From Sinorhizobium terangae (GTDB lineage: Bacteria; Pseudomonadota; Alphaproteobacteria; Rhizobiales; Rhizobiaceae), in assembly GCF_009601505.1 (NCBI RefSeq), contig NZ_WITC01000108.1, positions 1-64,000 on the forward strand: a DNA stretch of 64,000 nucleotides, written 5' to 3'. Positions 1 through 9,565 of the stretch are shown piece after piece. The notes below the pieces were generated by a model. That model ran no database searches and had not been told where the DNA came from. It was given only the letters and a program-made list of their open reading frames with translations. Position numbers and translations under genes: made by a program. Numbering within the stretch: the first letter of the stretch is position 1; the number at the start of each line of letters is the position of its first letter.

Positions 1-65
1 CATCGTGCTTTCCGAAAATCGGGTCCGATTTTCGGGCCGATGCGCTAGACGCGCGGCGCTGCAGG
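1..65. repeat. Palindromic intergenic repeat
   Basis: A perfect 11-base inverted repeat (12-22 and 25-35, two-base loop) is followed by a GC-rich tail ending in GCGCGGCGCTG. Similar tails recur near 12190 and, inverted, near 35486, so this looks like one module of a dispersed rhizobial palindromic repeat. The rest of 66-270 shows no gene I can support; it is the upstream region of the glycosyltransferase. Confidence 0.55.
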
Positions 66-270
66 GAAACATGCACCAGCAAGCCTCACACAAGCTCGCA
101 CCGGAATAAGTGTTCTCATCGGTTCTCTGTCTTGCGCAGGCTGCGTAGGCTTTGGAGAGCGGCCTCTCGGTGGCGAGCAAACGCCATTCGAGATGATTTA
201 ACTCTTTGAAACTACGCAATTCCGGACGAATACACACTTTTCCTGGAATTGCTCTAGCAGGAACACTTGG

Positions 271-1518
271 GTGGATTCCGTCAAGCTCAGCATCTGCATC
301 CCGACCTATAACCGAGTGCGGTTCCTGGAGAATGCTCTCGGCCGCTTTGTCGAAAGCTATCAGATCCCGTTCAGCTTCGAGATCGTCATCTCCGATAACG
401 CGTCCACGGACAACACGCGGGAAGTTGTCGAGACGTTCGCCGGCAAAGGATTGCCGATCCGCTATTTCCGCCAGCCGGAAAATCGCGGCGTCGACGCGAA
501 TCTCGGCAGCGCCTTCCGCCATGCGGCGGGCGCGTATGCGATTTATCTCGCAGACGACGACATGCTGGCGGTCGACGGTCTTGTCGAGGCCGTTGCCTAC
601 CTCGACAGGAACCCGGCGCTCTCCGCCTGTTATGCGCCCTGGCACGTCCACAACGAGGTCGAAGGCCGGGACACCGAACTTTTCTACAAGATCGACGTCG
701 ACGCCAAATTCGACAAGGATGAGTTCGAGCGGCTTTTCGCTTTCATCGTCGAGCGGCACATCTTCCCCGAGATTGGAATCTATCGGACCGCGGCGCTGCG
801 CACCTCGTGGCTGCCGCGCCATTTTGCCTACTGGGCGTTTTCCAATCTCGCGCATTTTCTCGAAAGCGGCGGCGTCGCGTTTCTGAAGAAGCCCTTTTAC
901 AGGCAGGTCATCCAATCGAAACTGGGACGGGATCGCCCTCAGGCCGGCCACGACGAACTGCTGACCGCCTGGGACCGATATCGGGGCGGCCTCGAATATT
1001 TCCTTCATGTCGGAGCCAAGCGTGGGGCCTTGCGGATGACACCCGACCGTCGCACCGCGCGGGACACGCAGATCAGGCACTTCATCTCCATCCGCATGGC
1101 CGTCGCCATGCGCATGTGGGCGGCCAAGAAGGACTACGTCAAGGCCTATGAAATCTATACGCGCATGGCGCTCGCCGGATTCGAGCACCATCCGACGGCG
1201 CGGCAACTGAAAGATTCCCTGCCGCTGATGGTGGCCGTGCAAACGCTTGCCTGGCAGGTCAATGCGGCTGCGGAGGTCAACTGCGTGATCCTGCATGGCG
1301 TCGACAGTCCGTCGTCACTTGAAGGTCTGCTGCGCGAACTGGGCTTGCGCTCGGACATCGCCGTCGTCGCCCCCGCGCTGGAGCTCGAGCCGAAGGAGAT
1401 CGCGCGCACGGCGGTCTTCGTCGTTGCCGAAAGCGATCGCCAGCAGTTCCTCGCGCAAGGTTATTCGCCGAACCTCGTTCTCTGCGAAAGCGACATCGTC
1501 GGCAATGTCGTGGTTTGA
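271..1518 (+). CDS. Family 2 glycosyltransferase
   Basis: A 415-residue protein with an N-terminal GT-A fold. It has the opening SICIPTYNR stretch (residues 7-15), the nucleotide-binding VISDNASTDNT segment near residue 40 and a DDD metal-binding motif near residue 95. The family transfers sugars from nucleotide-sugar donors to surface polysaccharide or lipid acceptors. The C-terminal 200 residues are not a motif I recognise. The start is a GTG with AGGAAC about seven bases upstream; no ATG lies in frame nearby. It stands alone, with no other polysaccharide genes beside it, so donor and acceptor cannot be assigned. Confidence 0.85.
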   Translation: MDSVKLSICIPTYNRVRFLENALGRFVESYQIPFSFEIVISDNASTDNTREVVETFAGKGLPIRYFRQPENRGVDANLGSAFRHAAGAYAIYLADDDMLAVDGLVEAVAYLDRNPALSACYAPWHVHNEVEGRDTELFYKIDVDAKFDKDEFERLFAFIVERHIFPEIGIYRTAALRTSWLPRHFAYWAFSNLAHFLESGGVAFLKKPFYRQVIQSKLGRDRPQAGHDELLTAWDRYRGGLEYFLHVGAKRGALRMTPDRRTARDTQIRHFISIRMAVAMRMWAAKKDYVKAYEIYTRMALAGFEHHPTARQLKDSLPLMVAVQTLAWQVNAAAEVNCVILHGVDSPSSLEGLLRELGLRSDIAVVAPALELEPKEIARTAVFVVAESDRQQFLAQGYSPNLVLCESDIVGNVVV

Positions 1519-1591
1519 TCACGCACATCATTTTAGCTCGGACCGACCTTTCGTAGGCCCGACCGCAAAGGCGCGGCTGCCAGAACGTCAT

Positions 1592-1605
1592 TGAAATCGA
1601 TTACA
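1592..1605. promoter_or_regulatory. Possible LacI-type operator
   Basis: TGAAATCGATTACA is an imperfect palindrome centred on a CG step, 42 bases before the binding-protein start. The form (A/T-rich arms around a central CG) is usual for LacI-family operators. The operon carries its own LacI regulator at 6187-7191, which is the natural candidate ligand-responsive repressor. One arm position mismatches, so this is tentative. Confidence 0.35.
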
Positions 1606-1646
1606 TTTTCTGGCTTCATGTCCTCCTTAAGATTTGGGAGGATCTT

Positions 1647-2672
1647 ATGAAAAAGCTTATCGCGGTAGCGCTCAGCACAGTCGCGTCCATCGTCATCTCG
1701 GCATCGGCAGTCAACGCGGAGACCTTCAAGATCGGTCTCTCGAACGGCTGGGTCGGCAGCGAGTGGCGCACCCAGATGATCGACGAGGCCAAGGCGGCCG
1801 CCGCCGCGTGGAAGGACAAGGGCGTCGACGTCGAAGTCTCGGTCCAGAGCGCGAATGTCGACGTTCCCGGGCAGATCGCCCATATCCGCAACTTTATCGC
1901 GGAAGGCGTGAACGCCATCATCGTCAATCCGAACAGCCCGACCGCCTTCGACCCGATCTTCGCCCAGGCGAAGGAAGCCGGCATCCTGGTGATCGCGACG
2001 GACGCGGAGGTCTCGTCTCCGGATGCGCTCTATGTCGGCATCGACCAGACCGCCTGGGGTGCGGCCGGTGCGAAATGGCTTGCCGAGACGCTCGGCGGCA
2101 AGGGCAAGGTGGTCGCGATCAACGGCGTTGCCGGCCACCCGGCCAACGAGATGCGCGTGGCGGGCTACAAGCAGGTCTTCAAAGATTATCCGGACATCCA
2201 GATCGTCAACGAAGTCAACGCCAACTGGGATCAGGCGCAGGGCCAGCAGGCGATGCAGAACATCCTTGCCACCTATCCGGACGTGAACGGCGTCGTGGTG
2301 CAGGACGGCATGGCCGCCGGCGCCTGGAAATCGATCATGGACGCCGGCAAGACGGACCAGATCGCCGCAACGGGCGAGATCCGCAAGGACTTCATCGACC
2401 TCTGGATCAAGGACAAGCTGAACTCCGGCGCGACCGTCAACCCGCCGGGCGTGATGGCGAGCGCGCTCAACGTCGCGGTGCTGATGCTGCAGGGCAAGGA
2501 GCTGAAGGAGCCCGCCAAGGCCGGCCAGTACGGTAACGCCCTCTACCTGCCGATCCCGTTCATCGACAGCAAGAACGTCGGCGATGCGGCAAAGCAGCTC
2601 GAAGGCAAGCCCGGCTACTATTCCTATACCAGCTCGCTTTCGATCGAAGACGCGGAAGCCCTCTTCAAGTGA
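1647..2672 (+). CDS. Sugar ABC transporter binding protein
   Basis: A 341-residue periplasmic binding protein of the type 1 (ribose/galactose-binding) family. A Sec signal peptide covers about residues 1-24, with a likely cut after VNA. The mature part starts with FKIGLSNGWVGSEW and shows the family's NAIIVNPNSP segment near residue 90. GGGAGG sits just upstream of the ATG. It is the first gene of an uptake operon with the ATPase at 2743 and permeases at 4248 and 5234. It captures a sugar or polyol in the periplasm; the ligand cannot be read from sequence. Confidence 0.9.
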   Translation: MKKLIAVALSTVASIVISASAVNAETFKIGLSNGWVGSEWRTQMIDEAKAAAAAWKDKGVDVEVSVQSANVDVPGQIAHIRNFIAEGVNAIIVNPNSPTAFDPIFAQAKEAGILVIATDAEVSSPDALYVGIDQTAWGAAGAKWLAETLGGKGKVVAINGVAGHPANEMRVAGYKQVFKDYPDIQIVNEVNANWDQAQGQQAMQNILATYPDVNGVVVQDGMAAGAWKSIMDAGKTDQIAATGEIRKDFIDLWIKDKLNSGATVNPPGVMASALNVAVLMLQGKELKEPAKAGQYGNALYLPIPFIDSKNVGDAAKQLEGKPGYYSYTSSLSIEDAEALFK

Positions 2673-2742
2673 GTGTTTCCAACGGAAGCGCGGGCCGAGT
2701 CTCGGCTAGCGCTTCCCCTCGAACTGCAACGGACGAAGTTCG

Positions 2743-4248
2743 ATGTCGAAATTGAAACTGAGCGGCGTAAGCAAGGCTTACGGCGCCACATTGGCATTAC
2801 GTCGCGGCGATCTGGAGGTGCTGGCCGGCGAAGTCCATGTGCTCATGGGCTCGAACGGATCGGGCAAGAGCACGCTTTGCAAGATCATCGCCGGCAGCGT
2901 GCGGCCGGACGCCGGAAAAATTCTCATCGACAACAGGCCGGTCACGATCACCGGACCGCGCTCGGCACGCGCTCAGGGGATCGGCATCTTCTATCAGGAG
3001 CTCAGCCTTGCCGCTCATCGCTCGGTCGAGGAAAACATCTGCCTTGGCGCCTTGCCGATCAAATCCCACCTGTTCGTCGACAGGGCTTTGCTCAAGCGGC
3101 GCGCGGCGCGTTATATCGGCCTTTTCGAGGAGGTAGCCGGAGAAGGATTTTCCGCCGACGCTCTCGTCGGCAACCTGCGTCCCGATCAACGGCAGCTCGT
3201 GGAAATCATGAAGGCGCTGGCAAGCGAGGCGCCGATTCTGATCTTCGACGAGCCGACCTCGGCTCTCGACCGCGCGCAGGTCGATTGTTTCTTCGAGATC
3301 CTGCGCGATCTGACGTGGCAGGACCGGGGCATCATCTTCATTTCCCACCGCATGGACGAGATCAAGGCGATCGGCGACCGGGTGACGATCATTCGCGACG
3401 GAGAGACGATCACGACGCTCAATCTCGCCGAGACGGATGCAGCCTCGGTTATCCGGCTGATGGTCGGCGGCTCCGGCGACATGCCGGCATCGCAATCATC
3501 GGCCCCCGCCGTCGTGAACGGCAAGGACGGCGCGGCGATGACCGTCCGCAATCTCTCCGGGCGCGGTTTCCGCAATGTGAGTTTCGAAGTCGCCAGGGGC
3601 GAAATCCTAGGCTTCGGCGGGCTCCACGGCCAAGGCCAGTCGGCGCTGCTGCGGGCGATCTTCGGCGCCGGCTCCATCTCGTCCGGCGAAGTGTTGATCG
3701 GCGAAGCCCGCTTTGACGCCTCAAGCCCGCGCGACGCCATTCGGCGCGGCTGCGCCTACGTGTCCGGCGATCGCGGCCGCGACGGCGTCATCAGCGGCAG
3801 GCCGATCATCGAAAACGTCGCGCCGATCCATTATCTCCGCGATCGCCTGATGATCGCCCGGCCGTCCAAGCTACGCGACAAGGTCGTGCCGGCGCTTCAA
3901 AGCATGCACACCAAGTTTCAGAGCCTGTTCCACCCGATCGATTCGCTTTCCGGCGGCAACCAGCAGAAGGTGATCATTGCCCGCTGGCTGATCGACCGCC
4001 CCGATGTGCTGCTGCTTGACGACCCAACCAAGGGCATCGACCTTTCGGCGAAGGCTGACCTCTTCGCGCTGATCCGCCAGCTGGCGGCCGAGGGCCTCGG
4101 CATCCTGCTCTATTCATCCGAGGACGCCGAATTGCTCGGGAACGCCAACCGCATCCTCGTCTTCAACGGTGGCTCCGTCAGCCGTGAACTGACGGGCGCC
4201 GACCGCACGCGCTACAATCTTTATCAAGCCGCTTACGAGGCCGCGTAA
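2743..4248 (+). CDS. Sugar ABC transporter ATPase (double cassette)
   Basis: A 501-residue RbsA/MglA-type protein with two nucleotide-binding domains. The first has a normal Walker A (GSNGSGKS, near residue 35) and Walker B ([11 protein letters not shown]). The second has the degenerate P-loop usual for this family (GLHGQGQS), signature LSGGNQQK and a Walker B reading LLDDPTKGID, where the catalytic Glu is Asp. It energises uptake of the substrate bound by the upstream binding protein. Its stop overlaps the start of the next permease by one base, so translation is coupled. No strong Shine-Dalgarno is visible before its own ATG. Confidence 0.9.
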   Translation: MSKLKLSGVSKAYGATLALRRGDLEVLAGEVHVLMGSNGSGKSTLCKIIAGSVRPDAGKILIDNRPVTITGPRSARAQGIGIFYQELSLAAHRSVEENICLGALPIKSHLFVDRALLKRRAARYIGLFEEVAGEGFSADALVGNLRPDQRQLVEIMKALASEAPILIFDEPTSALDRAQVDCFFEILRDLTWQDRGIIFISHRMDEIKAIGDRVTIIRDGETITTLNLAETDAASVIRLMVGGSGDMPASQSSAPAVVNGKDGAAMTVRNLSGRGFRNVSFEVARGEILGFGGLHGQGQSALLRAIFGAGSISSGEVLIGEARFDASSPRDAIRRGCAYVSGDRGRDGVISGRPIIENVAPIHYLRDRLMIARPSKLRDKVVPALQSMHTKFQSLFHPIDSLSGGNQQKVIIARWLIDRPDVLLLDDPTKGIDLSAKADLFALIRQLAAEGLGILLYSSEDAELLGNANRILVFNGGSVSRELTGADRTRYNLYQAAYEAA

Positions 4249-5237
4249 TGGCGGAGATCACAATCACTCCGAGGGCGCGCGCGGGTCGCATCCGCAAGCT
4301 TCTGGAGCGTTACCCCTTTCTGCCGGCGCTTGTGATCGTCGCCGCCCTCCTGTTGCTCAACGGCGTCTTTTCGCCGAACAGCCTCAGCTACCGGTCGCTG
4401 ACGGGGCTCTTCAGCACCTACATGGCGCTGATCCTGCTCGCGATCGCCCAGACCTATGTCGTCTATGCCGGCGACATCGATCTGTCCGCCGGATCGATCC
4501 TGTCGCTCGTCAATGTCGCGATCGTCGTCCTGATGGAGCGATGGGGTGGGGATGCCGGCGCCGTGCTGCTCGCGCTCGCCCTCGGCCTCCTGCTGGGGCT
4601 TGCCTGCGGGCTCTTGAACGGCATCGTCGTCGCCGCGCTGCGGCTGCAGGCGATCGTTGCAACCTTCGCGACGAGCATATTCTTCACCGGCTTCGCCCTC
4701 CACATCCTTCCCGTTGCCGGCACGCCGGCGCCGGCGATCTTCTGGCGGACCTATGGTGGACGGCTGCTCGGTGTGCCCTTCATCTTCTATATCCTGGCGG
4801 TGCTGGCCATCGTGCTCCTGGTCATCAGCCGCACGCGCCTCGTCACGCAGTTGCTCGCCGTCGGCGACGATCAGCAGGCGGCCTACCAGACCGGGCTCCC
4901 GGTCGTGCCCATACGGATCCGGGGCTATCTTCTCTGCGGGCTTTTCTCCGCGCTCGCCGCCTTCTGCATCACCGGCGACACGGCGAGCGGCGACCCCTTG
5001 GTCGGCGGCAAGATGACGCTCTACAGCGTCGCCGCCGTGGTGCTCGGCGGCAGCGCGCTTTCCGGCGGCTGGGGAACGGTGGTCGGCTCGGCTCTGGGCG
5101 CGCTGACGATCGGTCTCATCAACTCGGTCGTCTTCTTCATGGGCACACCGTCGGAATGGCAGAATTTCGTCCAGGGCTTCGCCATTCTCGTCGTGTTGAT
5201 GGCAGGCGTGCTGGCAGGCAGGAGGGCGCGCGCATGA
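4248..5237 (+). CDS. Sugar ABC transporter permease 1
   Basis: A 329-residue inner-membrane permease of the BPD_transp_2 (RbsC-like) family with about eight to ten hydrophobic segments. It carries the family's GDIDLSAGSIL motif near residue 75 and the late cytoplasmic-loop sequence VVLGGSALSGG near residue 265. It overlaps the ATPase stop by one base and the next permease by four (ATGA). It would pair with the second permease as a heterodimeric channel. Confidence 0.9.
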   Translation: MAEITITPRARAGRIRKLLERYPFLPALVIVAALLLLNGVFSPNSLSYRSLTGLFSTYMALILLAIAQTYVVYAGDIDLSAGSILSLVNVAIVVLMERWGGDAGAVLLALALGLLLGLACGLLNGIVVAALRLQAIVATFATSIFFTGFALHILPVAGTPAPAIFWRTYGGRLLGVPFIFYILAVLAIVLLVISRTRLVTQLLAVGDDQQAAYQTGLPVVPIRIRGYLLCGLFSALAAFCITGDTASGDPLVGGKMTLYSVAAVVLGGSALSGGWGTVVGSALGALTIGLINSVVFFMGTPSEWQNFVQGFAILVVLMAGVLAGRRARA

Positions 5238-6190
5238 GCCGGATCCTCTCCTTCGTGCGTGAGCCGCTCGTCGTCGCGCTCGTGCTGATCGTGCTGTTGC
5301 TTTATCTTGGCCAGGCGCTGTCGCCCGGCTTTGCCTCCAGCGGACAGATCCTGAGACTGCTGATCGTCGCCTCGCTGCTCGGCATTGTCGCCGCGGGCCA
5401 GAACGTCGTCATCCTCGGCGGGCGCGAGGGCATCGACCTTTCGGTCGGCGGCGTCGTTTCGCTTTCGGCGATCATCGCAGGCAATGTCATGAACGGTGCA
5501 GACAGCGGTATTGTGCCGGCGATCCTCGCCTGCCTCGCCGCCGGCGCCTTCTTCGGCCTGCTCAACGGATTGGGCGTGACGCTGTTGCGCATCCCGCCGC
5601 TCGTCATGACGTTGGGCATGCTCGGCGTCCTCCAGGGCCTGCTCGTCGTCATCCGCATGGGCATCCCTTCGGGCCGCGCCGCGCCGGGCCTTTCGGGCTT
5701 CGTGACGCAGCCGCTCGCCGCCGGCATTCCCGGCATCATCTGGCTGTGGATCATGGTCGGCCTGCTGATGGCCTTCATGCTCCACCGCACGGTTTTTGGC
5801 CACCGCATCTACGCCATCGGCTCGAACGAACATGCGGCCTACATGGCCGGCGTTCCGGTCAGGCTGATGCGTATCGCCCTCTTCATGATTTCCGGCATGT
5901 TTGCCGCGATCGCCGGCCTTTGTTTGCTCGGCTATTCCGGCTCGTCCTTCGCCAATGTCGGCGAGCAGTACACGCTCCCGTCGATCATCGCCGTGGTCTT
6001 CGGCGGCACGTCGCTTGCCGGCGGCAAGGGCGGCTATACCGGCACCATGGCAGGAGCGATCCTGCTCGTCATTCTCCAGAGCATCCTGACCACGGTGAAC
6101 ATCGATGAATCCGGGCGGCAGATGGTGTTCGGGGCGACGCTGCTCCTGCTCATGATGTTCTATGGTCGGGGTCGGGCGATGCGCGCATGA
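5234..6190 (+). CDS. Sugar ABC transporter permease 2
   Basis: A 318-residue RbsC-like permease starting at the ATG that overlaps the preceding stop (ATGA). It shows GREGIDLSVGGVVSL near residue 65 and VVFGGTSLAGGKGG near residue 255, the two conserved permease motifs. The open frame extends further upstream, but that part lies inside permease 1 in another frame and has no membrane character. Its own end overlaps the LacI regulator start by four bases, so the regulator is the operon's fifth gene. Confidence 0.88.
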   Translation: MSRILSFVREPLVVALVLIVLLLYLGQALSPGFASSGQILRLLIVASLLGIVAAGQNVVILGGREGIDLSVGGVVSLSAIIAGNVMNGADSGIVPAILACLAAGAFFGLLNGLGVTLLRIPPLVMTLGMLGVLQGLLVVIRMGIPSGRAAPGLSGFVTQPLAAGIPGIIWLWIMVGLLMAFMLHRTVFGHRIYAIGSNEHAAYMAGVPVRLMRIALFMISGMFAAIAGLCLLGYSGSSFANVGEQYTLPSIIAVVFGGTSLAGGKGGYTGTMAGAILLVILQSILTTVNIDESGRQMVFGATLLLLMMFYGRGRAMRA

Positions 6191-7191
6191 GAGAGCGGCC
6201 GAAGATCAAGGATATCGCCGAGCGGGCGGGCGTGTCGGTTGCGACGGTCTCGCGCGCGCTCAGCGACTCGGCGCTGGTGACGGCCGAGACGCGCCAGCGC
6301 ATCCTTGATCTGGCGCGCGAGCTCAACTACCGCCCCAATGTCAGCGCACGCAGCTTGCGCACCCGCAGGTCCATGTCGGTGCTGCTCGTCGTGCGCGACG
6401 TCGGCAACCCCTTCTATCTCGACATCCTCAAAGGCGTTGAGGCGACGGCCCGCGAAGCCGGCTATTCGGTGCTCATGGGCAACACCGAGAGCGATCCGGC
6501 CCGCGAAACCGAGTATTTCAACATGCTGCGCGACGGCCATGCCGACGGCATGATCCTGATGACCGGCAAGTTGCCGCCGGCCGGCGGCTGGAGCCACCTG
6601 CCGGTGGTGGTAGCGCTCGAGATGATCGAGGGCGCAGGCCTGCCGCATGTGCAGGTGGACAATATCGGCGCCGCGCGGGAAGCGGTGGAGCACCTCATCT
6701 CGATAGGCCATCGACGCATCGCCCATATCAGCGGACCATTGCCGGAACTGATGAGCCTTCATCGGCGCGAAGGCTATCGCGAGGCGATGCGCAATGCCGG
6801 GCTCGACGTGCCGGAATCCTACGAAGTTCGCGGCAACTATCTACTCGAAAGCGGGCAGGAGTGCTGCCGCAAGCTCTTCACCCTGCCGGAGCCGCCGACC
6901 GCGCTTTTCGTTGCCAACGACGAAATGGCCTATGGCGCCGCATACGAACTGCGCCGCATGGGGCACGATGTGCCTGGCGACGTGTCGGTGGTCGGTTTCG
7001 ACGATCTTTACCTGAGCAAGGCCTTCTACCCTCCGCTGACCACCGTCAGCCAGCCGCGCGCCGAGATCGGACATGTCGCCATGGAACTGCTTCTTAAGAT
7101 CCTGTCCGGCGCCGAGATCGATTGCGACGAACCGATCATCCTGCCGACGGTTTTGCACATCCGGGGAAGTACGGCTCCGCCGCGGCAATGA
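6187..7191 (+). CDS. LacI-family transcriptional regulator
   Basis: A 334-residue regulator. Its N-terminal helix-turn-helix reads IKDIAERAGVSVATVSRALS (residues 7-26), followed by a hinge helix and a periplasmic-binding-protein-like sensor domain. It ends the transporter operon with an ATGA overlap, so it probably senses the imported sugar or an early catabolite and autoregulates the operon. The palindrome at 1592-1605 is a candidate operator. The likely effector is unknown. Confidence 0.9.
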   Translation: MRERPKIKDIAERAGVSVATVSRALSDSALVTAETRQRILDLARELNYRPNVSARSLRTRRSMSVLLVVRDVGNPFYLDILKGVEATAREAGYSVLMGNTESDPARETEYFNMLRDGHADGMILMTGKLPPAGGWSHLPVVVALEMIEGAGLPHVQVDNIGAAREAVEHLISIGHRRIAHISGPLPELMSLHRREGYREAMRNAGLDVPESYEVRGNYLLESGQECCRKLFTLPEPPTALFVANDEMAYGAAYELRRMGHDVPGDVSVVGFDDLYLSKAFYPPLTTVSQPRAEIGHVAMELLLKILSGAEIDCDEPIILPTVLHIRGSTAPPRQ

Positions 7192-7248
7192 CAAACGTGC
7201 GGAAGGACCGTGGTGCGCCCATTCCGCACACAAGTTCGGGAGGAGAGA

Positions 7249-8493
7249 ATGACTGAACTGCCAAGGCAGACATTGCGCGTCGGATTCGTCGGAACCGGCT
7301 TCATTGCGCACTTCCACCTGAAATCGCTGGTCGGCGTGCGCAATGTCGAGGTAACGGGCGCCTTCAGCCCCACGGCCGAACACCGCGCGCGGTTTGCAAG
7401 CGAGGTCGAGGCGCTCGACCTCGGGACCTGCCGGGCGCATGACAGCCTCGAATCGCTCGTTACCGCCGACGATGTCGACGCGATCTGGATTCTCTCGCCG
7501 AATTATACGCGGATCGAGGTGATGCGGACGCTCACCGCGGCGATCAAGACGGGACGCAGCAGGGTCTTCGCCGTTGCCTGTGAAAAGCCGCTCGCGCGCA
7601 CCGTCGCCGAAGCCCGCGAAATGCTGCGGCTTGCCGAGGATGCCGGCCTCAATCACGGTTATCTGGAAAACCAGGTCTTCTCGACGCCGGTCCAGCGCGG
7701 CAAGGAGATCATCTGGCGCCGTGCGGCGTCCGCCACCGGCCGGCCCTATCTCGCACGCGCGGCGGAAGAGCATTCCGGTCCGCACGAGCCCTGGTTCTGG
7801 CAAGGCGACAAACAGGGCGGCGGGGTGCTCTCGGACATGATGTGCCACAGTGTCGAGGTGGCGCGTCACCTTCTGACGGCGCCGGGCGCACCGCGCAACT
7901 CGCTGAAGGTAAAGGCGGTCAATGGCACGGTTGCGAACCTCAAGTGGACCCGTCCGGGCTATGCCGATGAGCTCAGCAAGCGTTTCGGAAAGGCGGTCGA
8001 TTACCGCAGGCGCCCGGCAGAGGATTTCGCCCGCGCGACCGTTATGCTCGAGGACGAGGACGGCAACGAGCTGATGATCGAGGCGACGACCTCCTGGGCC
8101 TATGTCGGGCCGGGTTTACGCATCCAGCTCGAACTCCTGGGACCCGAATATGCGCTGGAATACAATTCGCTGGGGACGGGCCTGAAGATCTTTCTGTCGC
8201 GCGAGGTCAAAGGGTCCGAGGGCGAGGATCTCGTCGAAAAGCAGAATGCCGAGCAGGGGCTGATGCCGATTCTGGAGGATGAGGCAGGCGTCTATGGCTA
8301 CACGGACGAAAACCGGCACATGGTCGAGTGTTTCCGCAAGGGCGTGAAGCCGCTCGAAACCTTCGAGGACGGCCTCGCGGTGGTCGAGATCCTGATGGGC
8401 CTTTATCGATCGGCCGAGATCGGCGCGACGCTTGCTTTTCCTGCGCCGGAGCTCGAAGACTATGTCCCGGTCGTCGCGCGCACGGGCGCGTGA
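7249..8493 (+). CDS. Gfo/Idh/MocA-family oxidoreductase
   Basis: A 414-residue NAD(P)-dependent dehydrogenase. The N-terminal Rossmann motif is VGFVGTGFIAHFH, the family EKP signature occurs in ACEKPLA near residue 112, and a metal- or substrate-site His-containing stretch reads SDMMCHSVEV. The ATG at 7249 is chosen because GGGAGGAG lies just before it; a GTG at 7210 in frame lacks this. Lying right behind the transporter and LacI genes, it likely oxidises or epimerises the imported sugar or polyol. It is longer than the usual 330-390 residues because of a C-terminal insertion. Confidence 0.85.
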   Translation: MTELPRQTLRVGFVGTGFIAHFHLKSLVGVRNVEVTGAFSPTAEHRARFASEVEALDLGTCRAHDSLESLVTADDVDAIWILSPNYTRIEVMRTLTAAIKTGRSRVFAVACEKPLARTVAEAREMLRLAEDAGLNHGYLENQVFSTPVQRGKEIIWRRAASATGRPYLARAAEEHSGPHEPWFWQGDKQGGGVLSDMMCHSVEVARHLLTAPGAPRNSLKVKAVNGTVANLKWTRPGYADELSKRFGKAVDYRRRPAEDFARATVMLEDEDGNELMIEATTSWAYVGPGLRIQLELLGPEYALEYNSLGTGLKIFLSREVKGSEGEDLVEKQNAEQGLMPILEDEAGVYGYTDENRHMVECFRKGVKPLETFEDGLAVVEILMGLYRSAEIGATLAFPAPELEDYVPVVARTGA

Positions 8494-8599
8494 CCGAGCC
8501 AATGTCCTTTCGGTATCGCCTCGGACGGCACGTCTGGCTATAGTCCGCGCCGCGGAGTTGAGAATGCGTGATCCGGGATACGGACGGGAGGAAAATCTG

Positions 8600-8647
8600 A
8601 TGCAGAGGAACACAGCCAACCGGGCCCCGGGAGCATGCCCATGCTGA
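8600..8647 (+). CDS. Possible 15-residue upstream peptide
   Basis: ATG at 8600 has a better Shine-Dalgarno (GGGAGG, 8586-8591) than the dehydrogenase behind it. Its short frame ([15 protein letters not shown]) ends in a TGA overlapping the ATG of the next gene at 8641. This geometry suits translational coupling or a leader peptide, but it may be chance. Confidence 0.3.
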   Translation: MQRNTANRAPGACPC

Positions 8648-9408
8648 TCCGGGACAAGGTCTTTCTGGTCACCGGTGGCGGGTCGGGGCTCGGAGCCGCC
8701 GTCGCACGCGCGCTCGTCGCCGACGGCGCCTCCGTCGTGATCGCCGATATCAATTCCGACGCCGGCTCGGCGATTGCCGCCGAGCTTGGCGCGAAAACGC
8801 GTTTCGCGCCTACCGACGTGACGAGCGAGGCGGAGGGCGAGGCGGCGGTTGCGATGGCGCTTGAGAGCTTCGGACACCTCCATGGGCTGGTGAACTGCGC
8901 CGGCATTGCGCCAGGCGAAAAAGTGCTCGGTCGCGACGGACCGCATCGCCTCGACAGCTTCGCGCGCGCGATCGGCATCAATCTCGTCGGCACCTTCAAC
9001 ATGATCCGCCTTGCCGCCGCGGCGATCGCGAAGGAAGAGCCGGATGACGGCGGCGCCCGCGGCGTCATCATCAACACGGCCTCGGTTGCCGCCTTCGACG
9101 GGCAGATCGGCCAGGCGGCCTATTCGGCCTCGAAGGGCGGGGTCGTGGCGATGACGCTGCCGATCGCGCGCGAACTCGCACGCTTCGGCATCCGCGTTGT
9201 CTCGATCGCACCGGGCATCTTCGAGACACCGATGATGGCCGGCATGCCGCAGGAGGTGCAGGATTCGCTCGGCAAGAGCGTGCCCTTCCCGCCGCGCCTC
9301 GGCCGGCCGGACGAATATGCGGCGCTTGTCCGGCATATCTGCGAGAACGACATGCTGAACGGCGAGGTCATCCGCCTTGACGGCGCGTTGCGGATGGGCG
9401 CGCGATAG
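8641..9408 (+). CDS. Short-chain dehydrogenase (HSD10-like)
   Basis: A 255-residue SDR. The cofactor motif TGGGSGLG lies at residues 10-17 and an acidic residue ends strand 2 (VVIADIN), favouring NAD. The catalytic Ser lies in NTASVAAF and the YSASKGG motif supplies Tyr and Lys. The overall pattern, including [12 protein letters not shown], resembles type II 3-hydroxyacyl-CoA dehydrogenases. The ATG at 8641 is preferred over 8635 because it is correctly spaced from CCGGGAG. It follows the sugar operon by about 150 bases, so it may serve that pathway or fatty-acid/branched-chain breakdown. Confidence 0.85.
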   Translation: MLIRDKVFLVTGGGSGLGAAVARALVADGASVVIADINSDAGSAIAAELGAKTRFAPTDVTSEAEGEAAVAMALESFGHLHGLVNCAGIAPGEKVLGRDGPHRLDSFARAIGINLVGTFNMIRLAAAAIAKEEPDDGGARGVIINTASVAAFDGQIGQAAYSASKGGVVAMTLPIARELARFGIRVVSIAPGIFETPMMAGMPQEVQDSLGKSVPFPPRLGRPDEYAALVRHICENDMLNGEVIRLDGALRMGAR

Positions 9409-9565
9409 GCAAACCTTGGCGTTTGGCCGATCCGGTCCCATCCTGGTCGGCCCCCGGGCGTTCTCGACGCTTCGCGATCTGACGGGGTGCAGGGCAGTGC
9501 GTCGCCGCCTGGACCGATGCGAATGGCCCGCCGAGAGCCAACGGCGTTCAGGAGCGGAGGGTTTC

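Noticed and set aside
4541-5233. N-terminal extension of the second permease
   Set aside because: It lies inside the first permease gene, lacks membrane character, and an ATGA-coupled start exists at 5234.
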